Assembly (NCBI GenBank): GCA_965249045.1
Contig: OZ252213.1
Span: 1,812,032-1,876,031, forward strand
DNA length: 64,000 nt
Direction: 5' to 3'
Origin: Nemesobacter sp965249045
GTDB taxonomy: Bacteria > Desulfobacterota_D > UBA1144 > Nemesobacterales > Nemesobacteraceae
A program made the position numbers and the translations under genes. The notes beneath the pieces were generated by a model. The model was not told the DNA's origin, ran no database searches, and saw only the letters and a program-made list of their open reading frames with translations. Below, piece after piece: positions 54,874 to 63,288 of this stretch (position 1 is the stretch's first letter; every line of letters begins with the position of its first letter).

Positions 54874-56163
54874 GTGAGCGCTGAGAGAAAAACAAAAGAA
54901 CCTGATTTGCCAGAGCGCATTGACGCCGCAAACGCCTACGCGCTTGAGATGCTGCTTTCCGTTGAGCCTGCCCTCGCGGGAGTGGAAAGGGCCCTTGACG
55001 TCGTTCCCGGAATGACTTCCACAACCGTTTTGCACGCGGGTCCGCCGATCGGCTGGCGCAGGATGTGCGATCCGATGAAAAGAGCCGTGCGGGGTGCGCT
55101 TATATTCGAGGGGCTGGCAAAGGACTCTTCGGAAGCTGAAAAAATAATACTGAAAGACAAAATAACCCTTTCCCCGAATCACCACCATGGCTGCGTCGGA
55201 CCTATGACGGGGATAATCTCCGCTTCAATGCCGGTGGTCGTCACGAAGGACCTGAGGACCGGAAAAAAAGCTTATTCCACGTTTAACGAAGGCGGCGGGC
55301 AGGTGCTTTGGTTCGGATCGTTCGGAGAGGAGACACTACAGCGCCTCAGGTGGATAAGAGACAAATTCGCCCCCGTTATGAAAAAAGTATTTGCAAGCGC
55401 CGAGGCAATTTCAGTGTGGAACATACTGTCTCAGGGAATACAGATGGGAGACGAATGCCATAACCGCCACGGTGCTTGCACCAACATTTTTCTGAAAAAT
55501 ATCGCCGAGCCTCTTTTCTCTCTGGACATCCCGCGCGCAAACGCCATGTCCGCTTACAGGTTCATGTCCGCAAACAGCCACTTTTTTCTTAACTTTACCA
55601 TGACCGCATGCAAGCTTGCCACAGATGCCGCCCACGACGTCGCCGGCAGCACCTTGGTTACCGCCATGTCAAGAAACGGAACCGACTTCGGCATAAGGGT
55701 AAGCGGGCTCGGAAGCAGGTGGTTCGTGGCGAAATCACCCTATCTCCAAGACGCTCTTTACAACCTCGGTTACGGACCGAAAGACGCCGCCCCCGACATA
55801 GGCGACAGCTCCATCATCGAAACAATGGGGCTTGGGGGATTCGCAATGGCCGCCGCCCCTTCCATGGCGTCATTTGCCGGAGGAGGGTTCAGCGACACAG
55901 TGGATATTACAAGCAGTATGAATCTCATTACGACGGTGAAAAATCCCAAGTTCGCAATACCTTCCCTGGATTTTCAGGGAACGCCGACCGGGATTGACAT
56001 AAGAAAGGTGGTCGACACGGCGATACTGCCAAGCATAAACAGCGCGATTGTGCATAAAAGCTCGGGAGCGGGACAGATAGGAGCCGGAATAGCCAAAGCG
56101 CCTTACGGGTGTTTCGAAAAAGCGCTTCGGGCGTTTGGAAAACGACATGATTTAGCGGCATAG
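54874..56163 (+). CDS. DUF1116 protein (YlbE/AllG, transcarbamylase component)
   Basis: A 429-residue DUF1116-family protein, starting at GTG 54874 with AAGGAG upstream. Family blocks are visible: AGPPIGWRRMCDPMKRAV, SPNHHHGCVGPMTGI, FNEGGGQVLWFG and GDECHNRHGACTN. In E. coli the homologue (YlbE, renamed AllG) is one of three proteins needed for oxamate transcarbamylase, which moves a carbamoyl group between oxamate and phosphate. The partners FdrA and DUF2877 are both present in this cluster. Confidence 0.85.
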   Translation: MSAERKTKEPDLPERIDAANAYALEMLLSVEPALAGVERALDVVPGMTSTTVLHAGPPIGWRRMCDPMKRAVRGALIFEGLAKDSSEAEKIILKDKITLSPNHHHGCVGPMTGIISASMPVVVTKDLRTGKKAYSTFNEGGGQVLWFGSFGEETLQRLRWIRDKFAPVMKKVFASAEAISVWNILSQGIQMGDECHNRHGACTNIFLKNIAEPLFSLDIPRANAMSAYRFMSANSHFFLNFTMTACKLATDAAHDVAGSTLVTAMSRNGTDFGIRVSGLGSRWFVAKSPYLQDALYNLGYGPKDAAPDIGDSSIIETMGLGGFAMAAAPSMASFAGGGFSDTVDITSSMNLITTVKNPKFAIPSLDFQGTPTGIDIRKVVDTAILPSINSAIVHKSSGAGQIGAGIAKAPYGCFEKALRAFGKRHDLAA

Positions 56164-56185
56164 ATTATAAAGCGAGAGGTACGTA

Positions 56186-57745
56186 TTGGTAACGCTCAAT
56201 ACCGTAAAACAGAACCATTACCAGGATTCGATGAAACTTATGCAGATAAGCAGAGAGCTTGCTAATTCTCCCGGCATCAAAAAGGCTTCGGCCATAATGG
56301 CCACTGAAGCGAATTTAAAAACGCTTCGGGACGCGGGATTAATCAAAACCGCGTCGCGCTCACTCGGCGCGAACGATCTTATAATAGCGGTTGAGGCAGA
56401 ATCGGAGACGGCGGGCCACGACGCCTTGGGAAAAATCGATTCCTTTCTGACCGCGCCGCCAGATGGAGTTGGCCATACAGCCGGATACCGAAGCTTTGAA
56501 GAGGCCCTAAGAGCCCCGGGCAACCCGAACATCGCCGTTATATCCGTTCCGGGGGAGTTTGCGAAACTTGAAGTCGCAAGAGCCATAAAAAACAACATTC
56601 ACACCTTTCTTTTCAGCGACAACCTGAGTGTTGACGAAGAGGTTGAACTAAAGCGAAGAGCCGCGCGCAAGGGATTACTTATGATGGGGCCGGGATGCGG
56701 TACTGCGATAATAAACGGCGCGGGCTTTGGGTTTGCCAACATCGTAAGACGGGGACCGGTAGGGATTGTCGCCGCCGCAGGCACGGGCATGCAGGAAGTA
56801 GCAAGCCTGATTCATAACTGGGGAGTCGGCGTTTCTCACGGAATCGGGGTCGGCGGAAGGGATCTTTCCGAAAAAGTGGGCGGGCTGATGGCAATCAAGG
56901 CCATGGAACTTCTCGAGAAAGATGAAAACACGGAGATCATTCTGCTGGTCTCAAAACCGGCTCCGATAAAGGTAATAAAAAAAATAATCGAAACGGCGCG
57001 GCGAGGAAAAAAACCTTTCGCGATGTGCCTGCTCGGGGAAAACGGAATTGGGGCGGAGAAAAACGTGTTTTCTACCGATACGCTCGAAGAGTTGTCTTTG
57101 CTTGCAGTAAATCTCGCGGGCGGGCAAGGAGGCAAGCGGATCAGAGTTTCCGATGCCGGCCTGAAAAGATACGGAAGGAATTTCGTCAACTCGCTTCGCC
57201 CTTCGCAGAAATACGTAAGGGGGTTGTTTTCAGGTGGCACCTTGTGTTACGAGGCCCAGAAAATACTCACTTTGTCTCTCGGAAAAATTTATTCAAACGC
57301 ACCTTTGTCAAAAGACTGCCTGCTTAGCGATTCACGCAAAAGCCGCGGGCACTGCTGCGTAGATCTCGGCGAGGAAGAGTTTACCGTCGGACGCCCCCAT
57401 CCGATGATCGACCCCACGCTTAGAAGCGAAAGGATAATCGAGGAAGCAAAAGATCCCCAGACGGCGGTAATTCTCCTTGATATCGTACTGGGCTACGGCT
57501 CAAACCCCGACCCCGCCGGGGAACTTCTCCCGGCCATTGGGCAAGCAAGACAAATAGCTAAAAACAAAAACAGATCGCTCGCCTTCATCGCGCACGTGTG
57601 CGGTACGGATGACGATCCTCAGAATCTTGACTTGCAGGAGAAAAAGTTAAGGAGAAACGGCATAAAAATTGCAACAACTAACGCTCAGGGGGCCAGGGCC
57701 GCGGCCTTGATCGCGCGGCTTGCGTCAGAGAGGAGGACGGGGTGA
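56186..57745 (+). CDS. fdrA: FdrA (AllF) acyl-CoA-synthetase-like transcarbamylase component
   Basis: A 519-residue FdrA-family protein with a TTG start (GAGAGG upstream); the N-terminal block YQDSMKLMQISRELA fits the family start. The succinyl-CoA-ligase-like domain shows GPGCGTAIINGAGFGFANIV and GIVAAAGTGMQEVASLI (residues about 170-205), HGIGVGGRDLSEK, and a C-terminal CoA-ligase-like half. With DUF1116 and DUF2877 it forms the E. coli AllFGH oxamate transcarbamylase. The stop overlaps the carbamate kinase start (TGATG). Confidence 0.88.
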   Translation: MVTLNTVKQNHYQDSMKLMQISRELANSPGIKKASAIMATEANLKTLRDAGLIKTASRSLGANDLIIAVEAESETAGHDALGKIDSFLTAPPDGVGHTAGYRSFEEALRAPGNPNIAVISVPGEFAKLEVARAIKNNIHTFLFSDNLSVDEEVELKRRAARKGLLMMGPGCGTAIINGAGFGFANIVRRGPVGIVAAAGTGMQEVASLIHNWGVGVSHGIGVGGRDLSEKVGGLMAIKAMELLEKDENTEIILLVSKPAPIKVIKKIIETARRGKKPFAMCLLGENGIGAEKNVFSTDTLEELSLLAVNLAGGQGGKRIRVSDAGLKRYGRNFVNSLRPSQKYVRGLFSGGTLCYEAQKILTLSLGKIYSNAPLSKDCLLSDSRKSRGHCCVDLGEEEFTVGRPHPMIDPTLRSERIIEEAKDPQTAVILLDIVLGYGSNPDPAGELLPAIGQARQIAKNKNRSLAFIAHVCGTDDDPQNLDLQEKKLRRNGIKIATTNAQGARAAALIARLASERRTG

Positions 57746-58692
57746 TGAAACTGGCCGTCGTTGCTTTCGGAGGTAACGCGTTTTCAGGCGATAAGAATCA
57801 TGGAACACACCGAGATCAATTCGCTTTCGCGGAGGATATATCAGGGGAATTGGTGAAACTTGTGGAATCGGGTTACGGAATCGTTATAACTCACGGAAAC
57901 GGACCCCAGGTGGGAAACCTCCTGCTCCAGCAGGAATATGCTTCTTGCGCGGCCCCACCCATGCCCCCCGACGTATGCGGCGCGATGACACAAGGCCAGA
58001 TCGGATACTTAATCGTTCAAACGCTGAGAAATCATCTCAGAAAAAACAATGTAGATAAACCCGTTGCGGCCATCATTACCCAAGTAGTGGTAGATGAAAA
58101 TGACGAAGCTTTTTCAAACCCGACGAAATTCATAGGACCGTTTTTTGACAAGAAAACCGCCGACTCTCTTAAGAGAGAGAAAGACTGGAAGATAGAAGAA
58201 GACTCTGACAGGGGATATAGAAGGGTCGTGCCTTCGCCAAAGCCGGTGGACATAGTGGAGAAAAAAGAGATCGCGGACATGATAGAAAGAGGTTTTATCG
58301 TCGTTGCGTGCGGAGGGGGCGGAGTGCCGGTTGTCCGCGGGAAAAACGGTGAACTCAGGGGAGTAAGCGGCGTGATCGACAAAGATCTGGTTTCGGAAAA
58401 ACTTGCGACTCTCATTGGGGCCGAGACCCTTGCCATAATTACGCCCGTGGACAGGGTATCGCTGTTTTTCGGAACTAAACGGCAGGTGGACTTAGAGAAA
58501 ATAACTACAGACGAAGCGGAAAAATACCTTGAGGAAGGACATTTTCCGCCCGGAAGCATGGGTCCCAAGATAGAAGCGGCGATAAGGTTCTTACGAAAAG
58601 GCGGCAAACGCGTGGTTATAACGTCGGCAAAATCGACGGTTAAGGCTCTTGCCGGGAAAAAAGGTACTGAAATAGTTAATGGAATGAATTAA
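57745..58692 (+). CDS. arcC: Carbamate kinase
   Basis: Carbamate kinase converts carbamoyl phosphate and ADP to carbamate (then CO2 and ammonia) and ATP. The 315-residue product has LAVVAFGGNAF, ITHGNGPQVGNLLLQQEY, ACGGGGVPVVRGK and IDKDLVSEKLATLIGAE motifs. I use ATG 57745; GTG 57742 is also possible (GAGGAGG upstream). Placed right after FdrA, it is the natural energy-yielding sink for carbamoyl phosphate made by the transcarbamylase. Confidence 0.95.
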   Translation: MKLAVVAFGGNAFSGDKNHGTHRDQFAFAEDISGELVKLVESGYGIVITHGNGPQVGNLLLQQEYASCAAPPMPPDVCGAMTQGQIGYLIVQTLRNHLRKNNVDKPVAAIITQVVVDENDEAFSNPTKFIGPFFDKKTADSLKREKDWKIEEDSDRGYRRVVPSPKPVDIVEKKEIADMIERGFIVVACGGGGVPVVRGKNGELRGVSGVIDKDLVSEKLATLIGAETLAIITPVDRVSLFFGTKRQVDLEKITTDEAEKYLEEGHFPPGSMGPKIEAAIRFLRKGGKRVVITSAKSTVKALAGKKGTEIVNGMN

Positions 58693-58806
58693 AATGAAAT
58701 CAATGAGAGATGACAAGCCTCATAACATAAACGGGTTAAAGGACAGAAATTCCGGGAGGTCCCGGAGAGGAAAACATAATAAATATCTTTTTTAGGAGGT
58801 GCAGTA

Positions 58807-59298
58807 ATGGCAGTAGACAGAATAAAAAGCGAGAGGCCCCAGGAGGGGAAGGCTCTTGTGGATTACGAAGAAAAGCTTTTTCCTGACCATATGGCAAGGG
58901 AAGGAGAAAAAGCTTTGTTTCTCATACATTCGGTTCCGTATGAAGGTTCTGTAGCAGGTATAAACATGCTTACCGCTATCAGGGCGAAAAAGAAAGGATA
59001 TGGAGTGACGGTTCTTTTCTACGGACCCGCTTCCGGCATACCGGTATACAGAGGCTGGCCGAATGTGGGAGATGACGGTTATGGCGCTGGTATTCAGCTC
59101 TATCCGAATCTTGTCAGGAGGATGCTTTCGGAAGGAATAACGGTATACGTATGCCGTTTTTCCGCAGCCGCGCTTCTAGGCCAGAATGAATCGAACTTTA
59201 TCGAGGGAGTTACCCCGATTCATCCGACGGATATACTGGACATAGTTATCGAGCATCATAGAGAAGGCGCCATGATGTTCAGCACGTGGACTGTTTAA
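58807..59298 (+). CDS. Sll0783/MSMEG_0572-type nitrogen-starvation protein
   Basis: A 163-residue protein of the MSMEG_0572/Sll0783 family, found in Nit1 clusters and reported as nitrogen-starvation-induced in Synechocystis. The start after a strong AGGAGG, the blocks KALFLIHSVPYEGSVAG, GYGVTVLFYGPASGIP and VCRFSAAALLGQNE, and the end FSTWTV fit. A DsrE-like fold is possible. An in-frame open stretch of 34 codons follows the TAA, probably chance. A 114-base gap before it could hold an internal promoter. Confidence 0.78.
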   Translation: MAVDRIKSERPQEGKALVDYEEKLFPDHMAREGEKALFLIHSVPYEGSVAGINMLTAIRAKKKGYGVTVLFYGPASGIPVYRGWPNVGDDGYGAGIQLYPNLVRRMLSEGITVYVCRFSAAALLGQNESNFIEGVTPIHPTDILDIVIEHHREGAMMFSTWTV

Positions 59299-59363
59299 GG
59301 TTTTAAACTTCACGTTGTTGCCCAGGTAATACCGCTTCTTCTTGAAGTTGCGGACAGTTTTAA

Positions 59364-59388
59364 TCCGCTTGCCAGCGGGGTAAGCGGA
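59364..59388 (+). promoter_or_regulatory. Hairpin before the radical SAM gene
   Basis: TCCGCTT (59364-59370) and AAGCGGA (59382-59388) form a perfect 7-base stem with an 11-base loop in the 128-base spacer between the Sll0783-like and radical SAM genes. No T run follows, so it may be an RNA-stabilising or attenuating structure rather than a terminator. Confidence 0.35.
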
Positions 59389-59426
59389 CAGGGTGTTTTA
59401 TGAAATAAAAACGCTGGGGGTGAAAA

Positions 59427-60557
59427 ATGGATTCCAGAACCCTTAAGGTAGAGTTGCAGAGTTACGGTTTGAGAATTCCTGATTCCAAAAATATCAGGCG
59501 AGGGGGCGCCGGTCCCACGGGAGGAATTCATCTGAGGATTCTTCCCGATACCGACGCGAATGTACCGGTTGTTGGCGATTTCGTAGAATCTTCGCCGTAT
59601 CATCTTGACAAGATAAACGGCGAAGACTGGATTTTCCGAGATGAAGTGGCTTTAGTACAGGTCGAGCTTATGGGTAACGGGAGGTTTTACGACCACAAGA
59701 CTTCAAGCGGAATACCGATGCAGAGAATCGGACTTCTGCACTGCCCGACCACTTTTGCCACTACTCTTCTTCAGACCTGTGATTTCTGGAAGGACGAGAG
59801 AAGGTGTCAGTTCTGCGGAATAGAGCTTACTCTCAAGGACAGAAGTACCGTCGGATTCAAAAACGCAAAAGCGCTTGTTGAAACAATTCAACTGGCAAAG
59901 GAACTCGACGGTATTTCAAACATTGTCTTTACTTCCGGCGTTGCACCTGACGAGGAAAAAGCGCTTGAAAAATACGCCGAGATATGTTCCGAGGTTAAAA
60001 ATCATACAGGGCTTCCGATTCAGTTGCAGATTGTTCCCCCCGAAGACCTGGGCTGGCTTGAGAAGCTGAAATCTTCAGGGGTGGACGCTCTCGGAGTCCA
60101 TATTGAAACATTCGACCCGGAGGTATTCGAAAAAATAACCCCGGGCAAGGCGATGATAGGACTTGACAGGTACATAGAGACTTGGAAAGAGGGCGTAAGG
60201 GTTTTCGGTAGATGGGCGGTAAGCACCTATATTCTGGTCGGGCTCGGCGAAAGGCTGGAAACGGTTATCGAGGGCGCGGAGATTTGCGCAGAGATAGGGG
60301 TTTATCCCTTCATCGTGCCTTTCAGGCCTATCGCAGGCACCCCGATGGAAAACGTAATGCCGCCGAGGGCCGAAGTTATGGAATACGTGTATTCCGAAGC
60401 CGCCAAGATCCTGTCCAGATACGACGGAGGGTCCAAAAGCGGCGTGGCCGGCTGCGTAAGTTGCGGGGAATGTTCCGTGCTTCCCGATTTTGAGAGGCTG
60501 CACGAGTCAAAAACAGTAGAGTTTAAAAAATTCATAAAATCGGTCCCGGTAAATTGA
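59427..60557 (+). CDS. Radical SAM protein, MSMEG_0568 family
   Basis: A 376-residue radical SAM enzyme characteristic of Nit1 clusters. The cluster site is not the common Cx3Cx2C but C118-x8-C127-x2-C130 (CDFWKDERRCQFC), and three more cysteines, C343, C346 and C349 (CVSCGEC), sit near the C-terminus and could hold an auxiliary cluster. Typical TIM-barrel blocks follow (SNIVFTSGVAPDEEKAL, LPIQLQIVPPEDLG, HIETFDPEVFEKITPG, VSTYILVGLGE). Its reaction is unknown. GGGGGTG precedes the ATG. Confidence 0.85.
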   Translation: MDSRTLKVELQSYGLRIPDSKNIRRGGAGPTGGIHLRILPDTDANVPVVGDFVESSPYHLDKINGEDWIFRDEVALVQVELMGNGRFYDHKTSSGIPMQRIGLLHCPTTFATTLLQTCDFWKDERRCQFCGIELTLKDRSTVGFKNAKALVETIQLAKELDGISNIVFTSGVAPDEEKALEKYAEICSEVKNHTGLPIQLQIVPPEDLGWLEKLKSSGVDALGVHIETFDPEVFEKITPGKAMIGLDRYIETWKEGVRVFGRWAVSTYILVGLGERLETVIEGAEICAEIGVYPFIVPFRPIAGTPMENVMPPRAEVMEYVYSEAAKILSRYDGGSKSGVAGCVSCGECSVLPDFERLHESKTVEFKKFIKSVPVN

Positions 60558-60622
60558 GACGGGGGAAATCATGATCCGAAGCCTCGTCGCTCCGGATTGC
60601 GGATTAAATCAAGGAGACGCAG

Positions 60623-61972
60623 ATGAGTCAAGAGAAACTGAAGTTTATCATAATAGGCGGAGGTGCTGGCGGCATTTCCGCGGCTTCCACCGCAAGGGGT
60701 CTCGCCGATCCCGATTCATCCGTTACGCTCTTCACCGAGTTTGAAGATGTCGCCTACAGTCCCTGCGGCATCCCCTTTGTCCACGGCAGGGAGATACCGG
60801 ATTTCAAAAACCTTTTTCTTCAAACCGCCGAGCACTACACCGGTATCGGAATCGATATCAGATACAACACCAAAGTAACGGGAATAGATCTTGATAAAAA
60901 GGTCGTGGCTGTGGGCTCCGAGGAGTTTCCGTGGGATCGGCTCATAATCGCAACCGGATTCGAATACGGAAATCCGGACATTCCCGGCATCGATCTTGAC
61001 GGCATTCATTACGTGAAGAACATCCGAAGGGCCATGGAATTTGACAAGGAGCTTGACCGGATAAAGAAGATCGCCGTGCTATCCGCCTCTCCTCTGGGTG
61101 TCGAGATGGCGGGCAACTTGGCGCAAAGAGGAATCGAGACCCATCTTGTGGACGAAGGCGGCTGGCTTATGTCCGAGGTCGCAGACCCGGATATCATGGA
61201 GCCGGTACAGGATTCCTTCGAAGAACTGGGCGTTAACATGCATTTCGGAACCAAGGCCCATGAGATAAAAGGGCAGGACGGCAAGGTAAAATCCCTGATT
61301 ACCTCGAAGGGTGAAATAGAGTGTGAAGTCGTTATAGTCGCCACTCACAAGGTGCCGAACAATACTCTTTCCCGGGAAGCCGGAATAAAACTCGGCTCTA
61401 CCGGCGGGGTCCTGGTTGATGACCACATGAGAACCAGTGTCCCCGGCGTCTACGCCGCCGGCGACTGCGCGGAAGTGGTGCACGGGGTCACGGAAATCCC
61501 CATTCAGGGACTCTCGGGAAGCCATGCGTACTCCCAGGGAAGAACAGCCGGGGCGAATGCGGCGGGCGATGACCGCGCGTACGATCCCGTGTACGTGCCG
61601 TGGGGCATGGTTGGCGGAAAAATCCAGATCGGCGGAGTGTCCCTCGGCGAAACCCTTCACAAGGCTCTAGGCATACCTCACGTCGTCGCGTTCTCGCAGG
61701 GAATATCCAGAGCCAGGTATTACCCCGGAGTCACGAGAATGAGGGTAAAACTCATTGCCGACCCAGAGACTCACAGAGTGTTGGGCGCCCAGATGGCCGG
61801 CGGGGAAGGGATAAAGGAAAGAGCCGATTTTCTCGCTTTTTCAATCAAGCGCAAGGCTACGCTTGAAGATTTCGCGTGGATGGAAAACGTGTATTCACCC
61901 CCGATGGGCGCCCTGATGGAACCCATCGCCCTAGCGGCGCAGGCGGGGTTGGTCAAATTGGCCGGCAGGTAG
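60623..61972 (+). CDS. FAD/NAD(P)-dependent oxidoreductase (CoA-disulfide-reductase-like)
   Basis: A 449-residue pyridine-nucleotide-disulfide oxidoreductase: FAD loop IIGGGAGGISAAS, the single redox cysteine Cys48 in AYSPCGIPF (CoA-disulfide/polysulfide reductase type), a central NAD(P) site in which SASPLGVEMAG replaces the usual GxGxxG, the AAGDCAEVVHGV FAD site and a C-terminal dimerisation domain. It differs in type from the usual Nit1 flavoprotein. In this position it may supply electrons to the pathway or reduce a thiol or persulfide. GGAGA precedes ATG 60623. Confidence 0.82.
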   Translation: MSQEKLKFIIIGGGAGGISAASTARGLADPDSSVTLFTEFEDVAYSPCGIPFVHGREIPDFKNLFLQTAEHYTGIGIDIRYNTKVTGIDLDKKVVAVGSEEFPWDRLIIATGFEYGNPDIPGIDLDGIHYVKNIRRAMEFDKELDRIKKIAVLSASPLGVEMAGNLAQRGIETHLVDEGGWLMSEVADPDIMEPVQDSFEELGVNMHFGTKAHEIKGQDGKVKSLITSKGEIECEVVIVATHKVPNNTLSREAGIKLGSTGGVLVDDHMRTSVPGVYAAGDCAEVVHGVTEIPIQGLSGSHAYSQGRTAGANAAGDDRAYDPVYVPWGMVGGKIQIGGVSLGETLHKALGIPHVVAFSQGISRARYYPGVTRMRVKLIADPETHRVLGAQMAGGEGIKERADFLAFSIKRKATLEDFAWMENVYSPPMGALMEPIALAAQAGLVKLAGR

Positions 61973-61994
61973 TTTTTTAAGGAGATTAAGCAAA

Positions 61995-62255
61995 TTGTCA
62001 GAAAATAAAGCCCCGGGCGGCTGGTTAAGAAAAAACGCGGAAAAATACCTGCTTGAGGCCGCGGCGGATGATATGGCGAATCGTTACCGGGACTGTACTT
62101 CCAACGCTTACCGCGAAAAAGGAGTGCTGCCTTTTTTCTGGAGAAACATATTCGTCCCCGTTTACCTTGCCATCCCCTGGAAAATTCGCAGAAGAATAAT
62201 CCTTATGAGTTCTTACCCGGGGGGTGATCGTCCCAAGTGGAAAAAATTCGATTAA
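61995..62255 (+). CDS. Unknown 86-aa protein of the cluster
   Basis: A basic 86-residue protein starting at TTG 61995 with AAGGAG upstream. It has a polar, helical N-terminal half (GGWLRKNAEKYLLEAAADDM) and a hydrophobic-aromatic segment (VLPFFWRNIFVPVYLAIPW, residues about 46-63) followed by RRRII. One Cys. The hydrophobic segment could embed in the membrane or bind a partner. I do not recognise the family; its place between the flavoprotein and DUF2877 genes makes it a likely pathway component. Confidence 0.55.
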   Translation: MSENKAPGGWLRKNAEKYLLEAAADDMANRYRDCTSNAYREKGVLPFFWRNIFVPVYLAIPWKIRRRIILMSSYPGGDRPKWKKFD

Positions 62256-62289
62256 CCCGTCCCCCGGTTCTGTAAACCTCTCCGTTAAA

Positions 62290-63288
62290 ATGTCGAAAGT
62301 AAGCGCCAGAGAACAGTTGAACGTAAAAACGATCGGAGTTAACGCCTACGAGACTCTCGTAAACCTCAAAAGCCCCGCGAACATCGAGGGTGTGTTCGAA
62401 AATTCCTTCTACGTAAAGGTCGGCGAGTATGAGCTGATCAGGGTTACCCGACACGAACAATACGTTTCAGCGAGTTCGATAATCGTAGAGGAAAAAGACC
62501 GGGATTCGGGCTTCAAATCCATGGGAATCGAACAAGGCATGAGGGTTCTCTGCGGGAAAAAAGATATCTTAATAGGAAAAAGATTTGCAGTTGCCAATAT
62601 CCACGACGTCGCAAAATGGCAACCACCGCGCGTCCCGGACAGCGCGTCCATACGCCCGCTTGAGATAATAAAGCTTAATCTGAGGGTGCTTCGGGACGTA
62701 ATATACACCTGTCCCAGCAGGGAAGGACTCGTACCGCTGCTTGAAAACGTGGAACTTGTCGGCTCCATTGATCTTTTCCTAAAACCCCGCACCAACAGCT
62801 TTGCCGAAAGAGCAAGACCCGGCATCGAAAGAGTGATGTGGGGGATTTTCTCACTTGATAAGGAAGCGGTAATGGAAAGCGCAAAGACAATAATAGGTCT
62901 CGGACCGGGACTCACGCCGTCCTGCGACGATTTTCTCTGCGGGCTTGTAGTCAGTCTTAAAAACGGGGCGGAGGTACTGGGCGCAAGTGATGGCACCGGG
63001 TTTTTCGATGAAATCGCCGGAGCTATTTACGAGGAAGCACGCCAAAGAACCACGGTTTTCGGCTCAAGCATGCTGAGGGAAGCCCGCGAGGGAGTGTGCC
63101 CTCTCGCGGTAATTAATCTCATCCATTGCCTTCTTACCGAAGATGTGGCGGAGACAGTTGAGGTTTCGAAAACGCTGATCAGAATGGGCGAGACCTCCGG
63201 GGCGGACATCGCTATCGGGGTATTTTACGGAATCAGGTTTCTGGTCTCGAGGCTTGAGAACCTGGAGGTTTTGCATGAAACGGCTTAA
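62290..63288 (+). CDS. DUF2877 protein (YlbF/AllH, transcarbamylase component)
   Basis: A DUF2877-family protein of about 332 residues; the family hallmark GLGPGLTPSCDDFLCGLV (near residue 203) and GLVVSLKNGAEVLGA follow the expected pattern. In E. coli the homologue (YlbF, AllH) is the third part of oxamate transcarbamylase. The start is uncertain: ATG 62290 (34 bases after the previous stop) or GTG 62224 (overlapping it). Neither has a clear ribosome binding site. It lies 3.6 kb from fdrA, separated by the Nit1-type genes, so the three transcarbamylase genes are interleaved, not grouped. Confidence 0.78.
   Translation: MSKVSAREQLNVKTIGVNAYETLVNLKSPANIEGVFENSFYVKVGEYELIRVTRHEQYVSASSIIVEEKDRDSGFKSMGIEQGMRVLCGKKDILIGKRFAVANIHDVAKWQPPRVPDSASIRPLEIIKLNLRVLRDVIYTCPSREGLVPLLENVELVGSIDLFLKPRTNSFAERARPGIERVMWGIFSLDKEAVMESAKTIIGLGPGLTPSCDDFLCGLVVSLKNGAEVLGASDGTGFFDEIAGAIYEEARQRTTVFGSSMLREAREGVCPLAVINLIHCLLTEDVAETVEVSKTLIRMGETSGADIAIGVFYGIRFLVSRLENLEVLHETA

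Noticed and set aside
56186..57745. FdrA as an ordinary succinyl-CoA ligase subunit
   Set aside because: The CoA-ligase-like domains are present, but the family start, the DUF1116 and DUF2877 partners and the adjacent carbamate kinase fit the transcarbamylase set instead.
59310..59603. 97-codon minus-strand open frame over the radical SAM gene start
   Set aside because: Overlaps the conserved N-terminus of the radical SAM protein and has no support.
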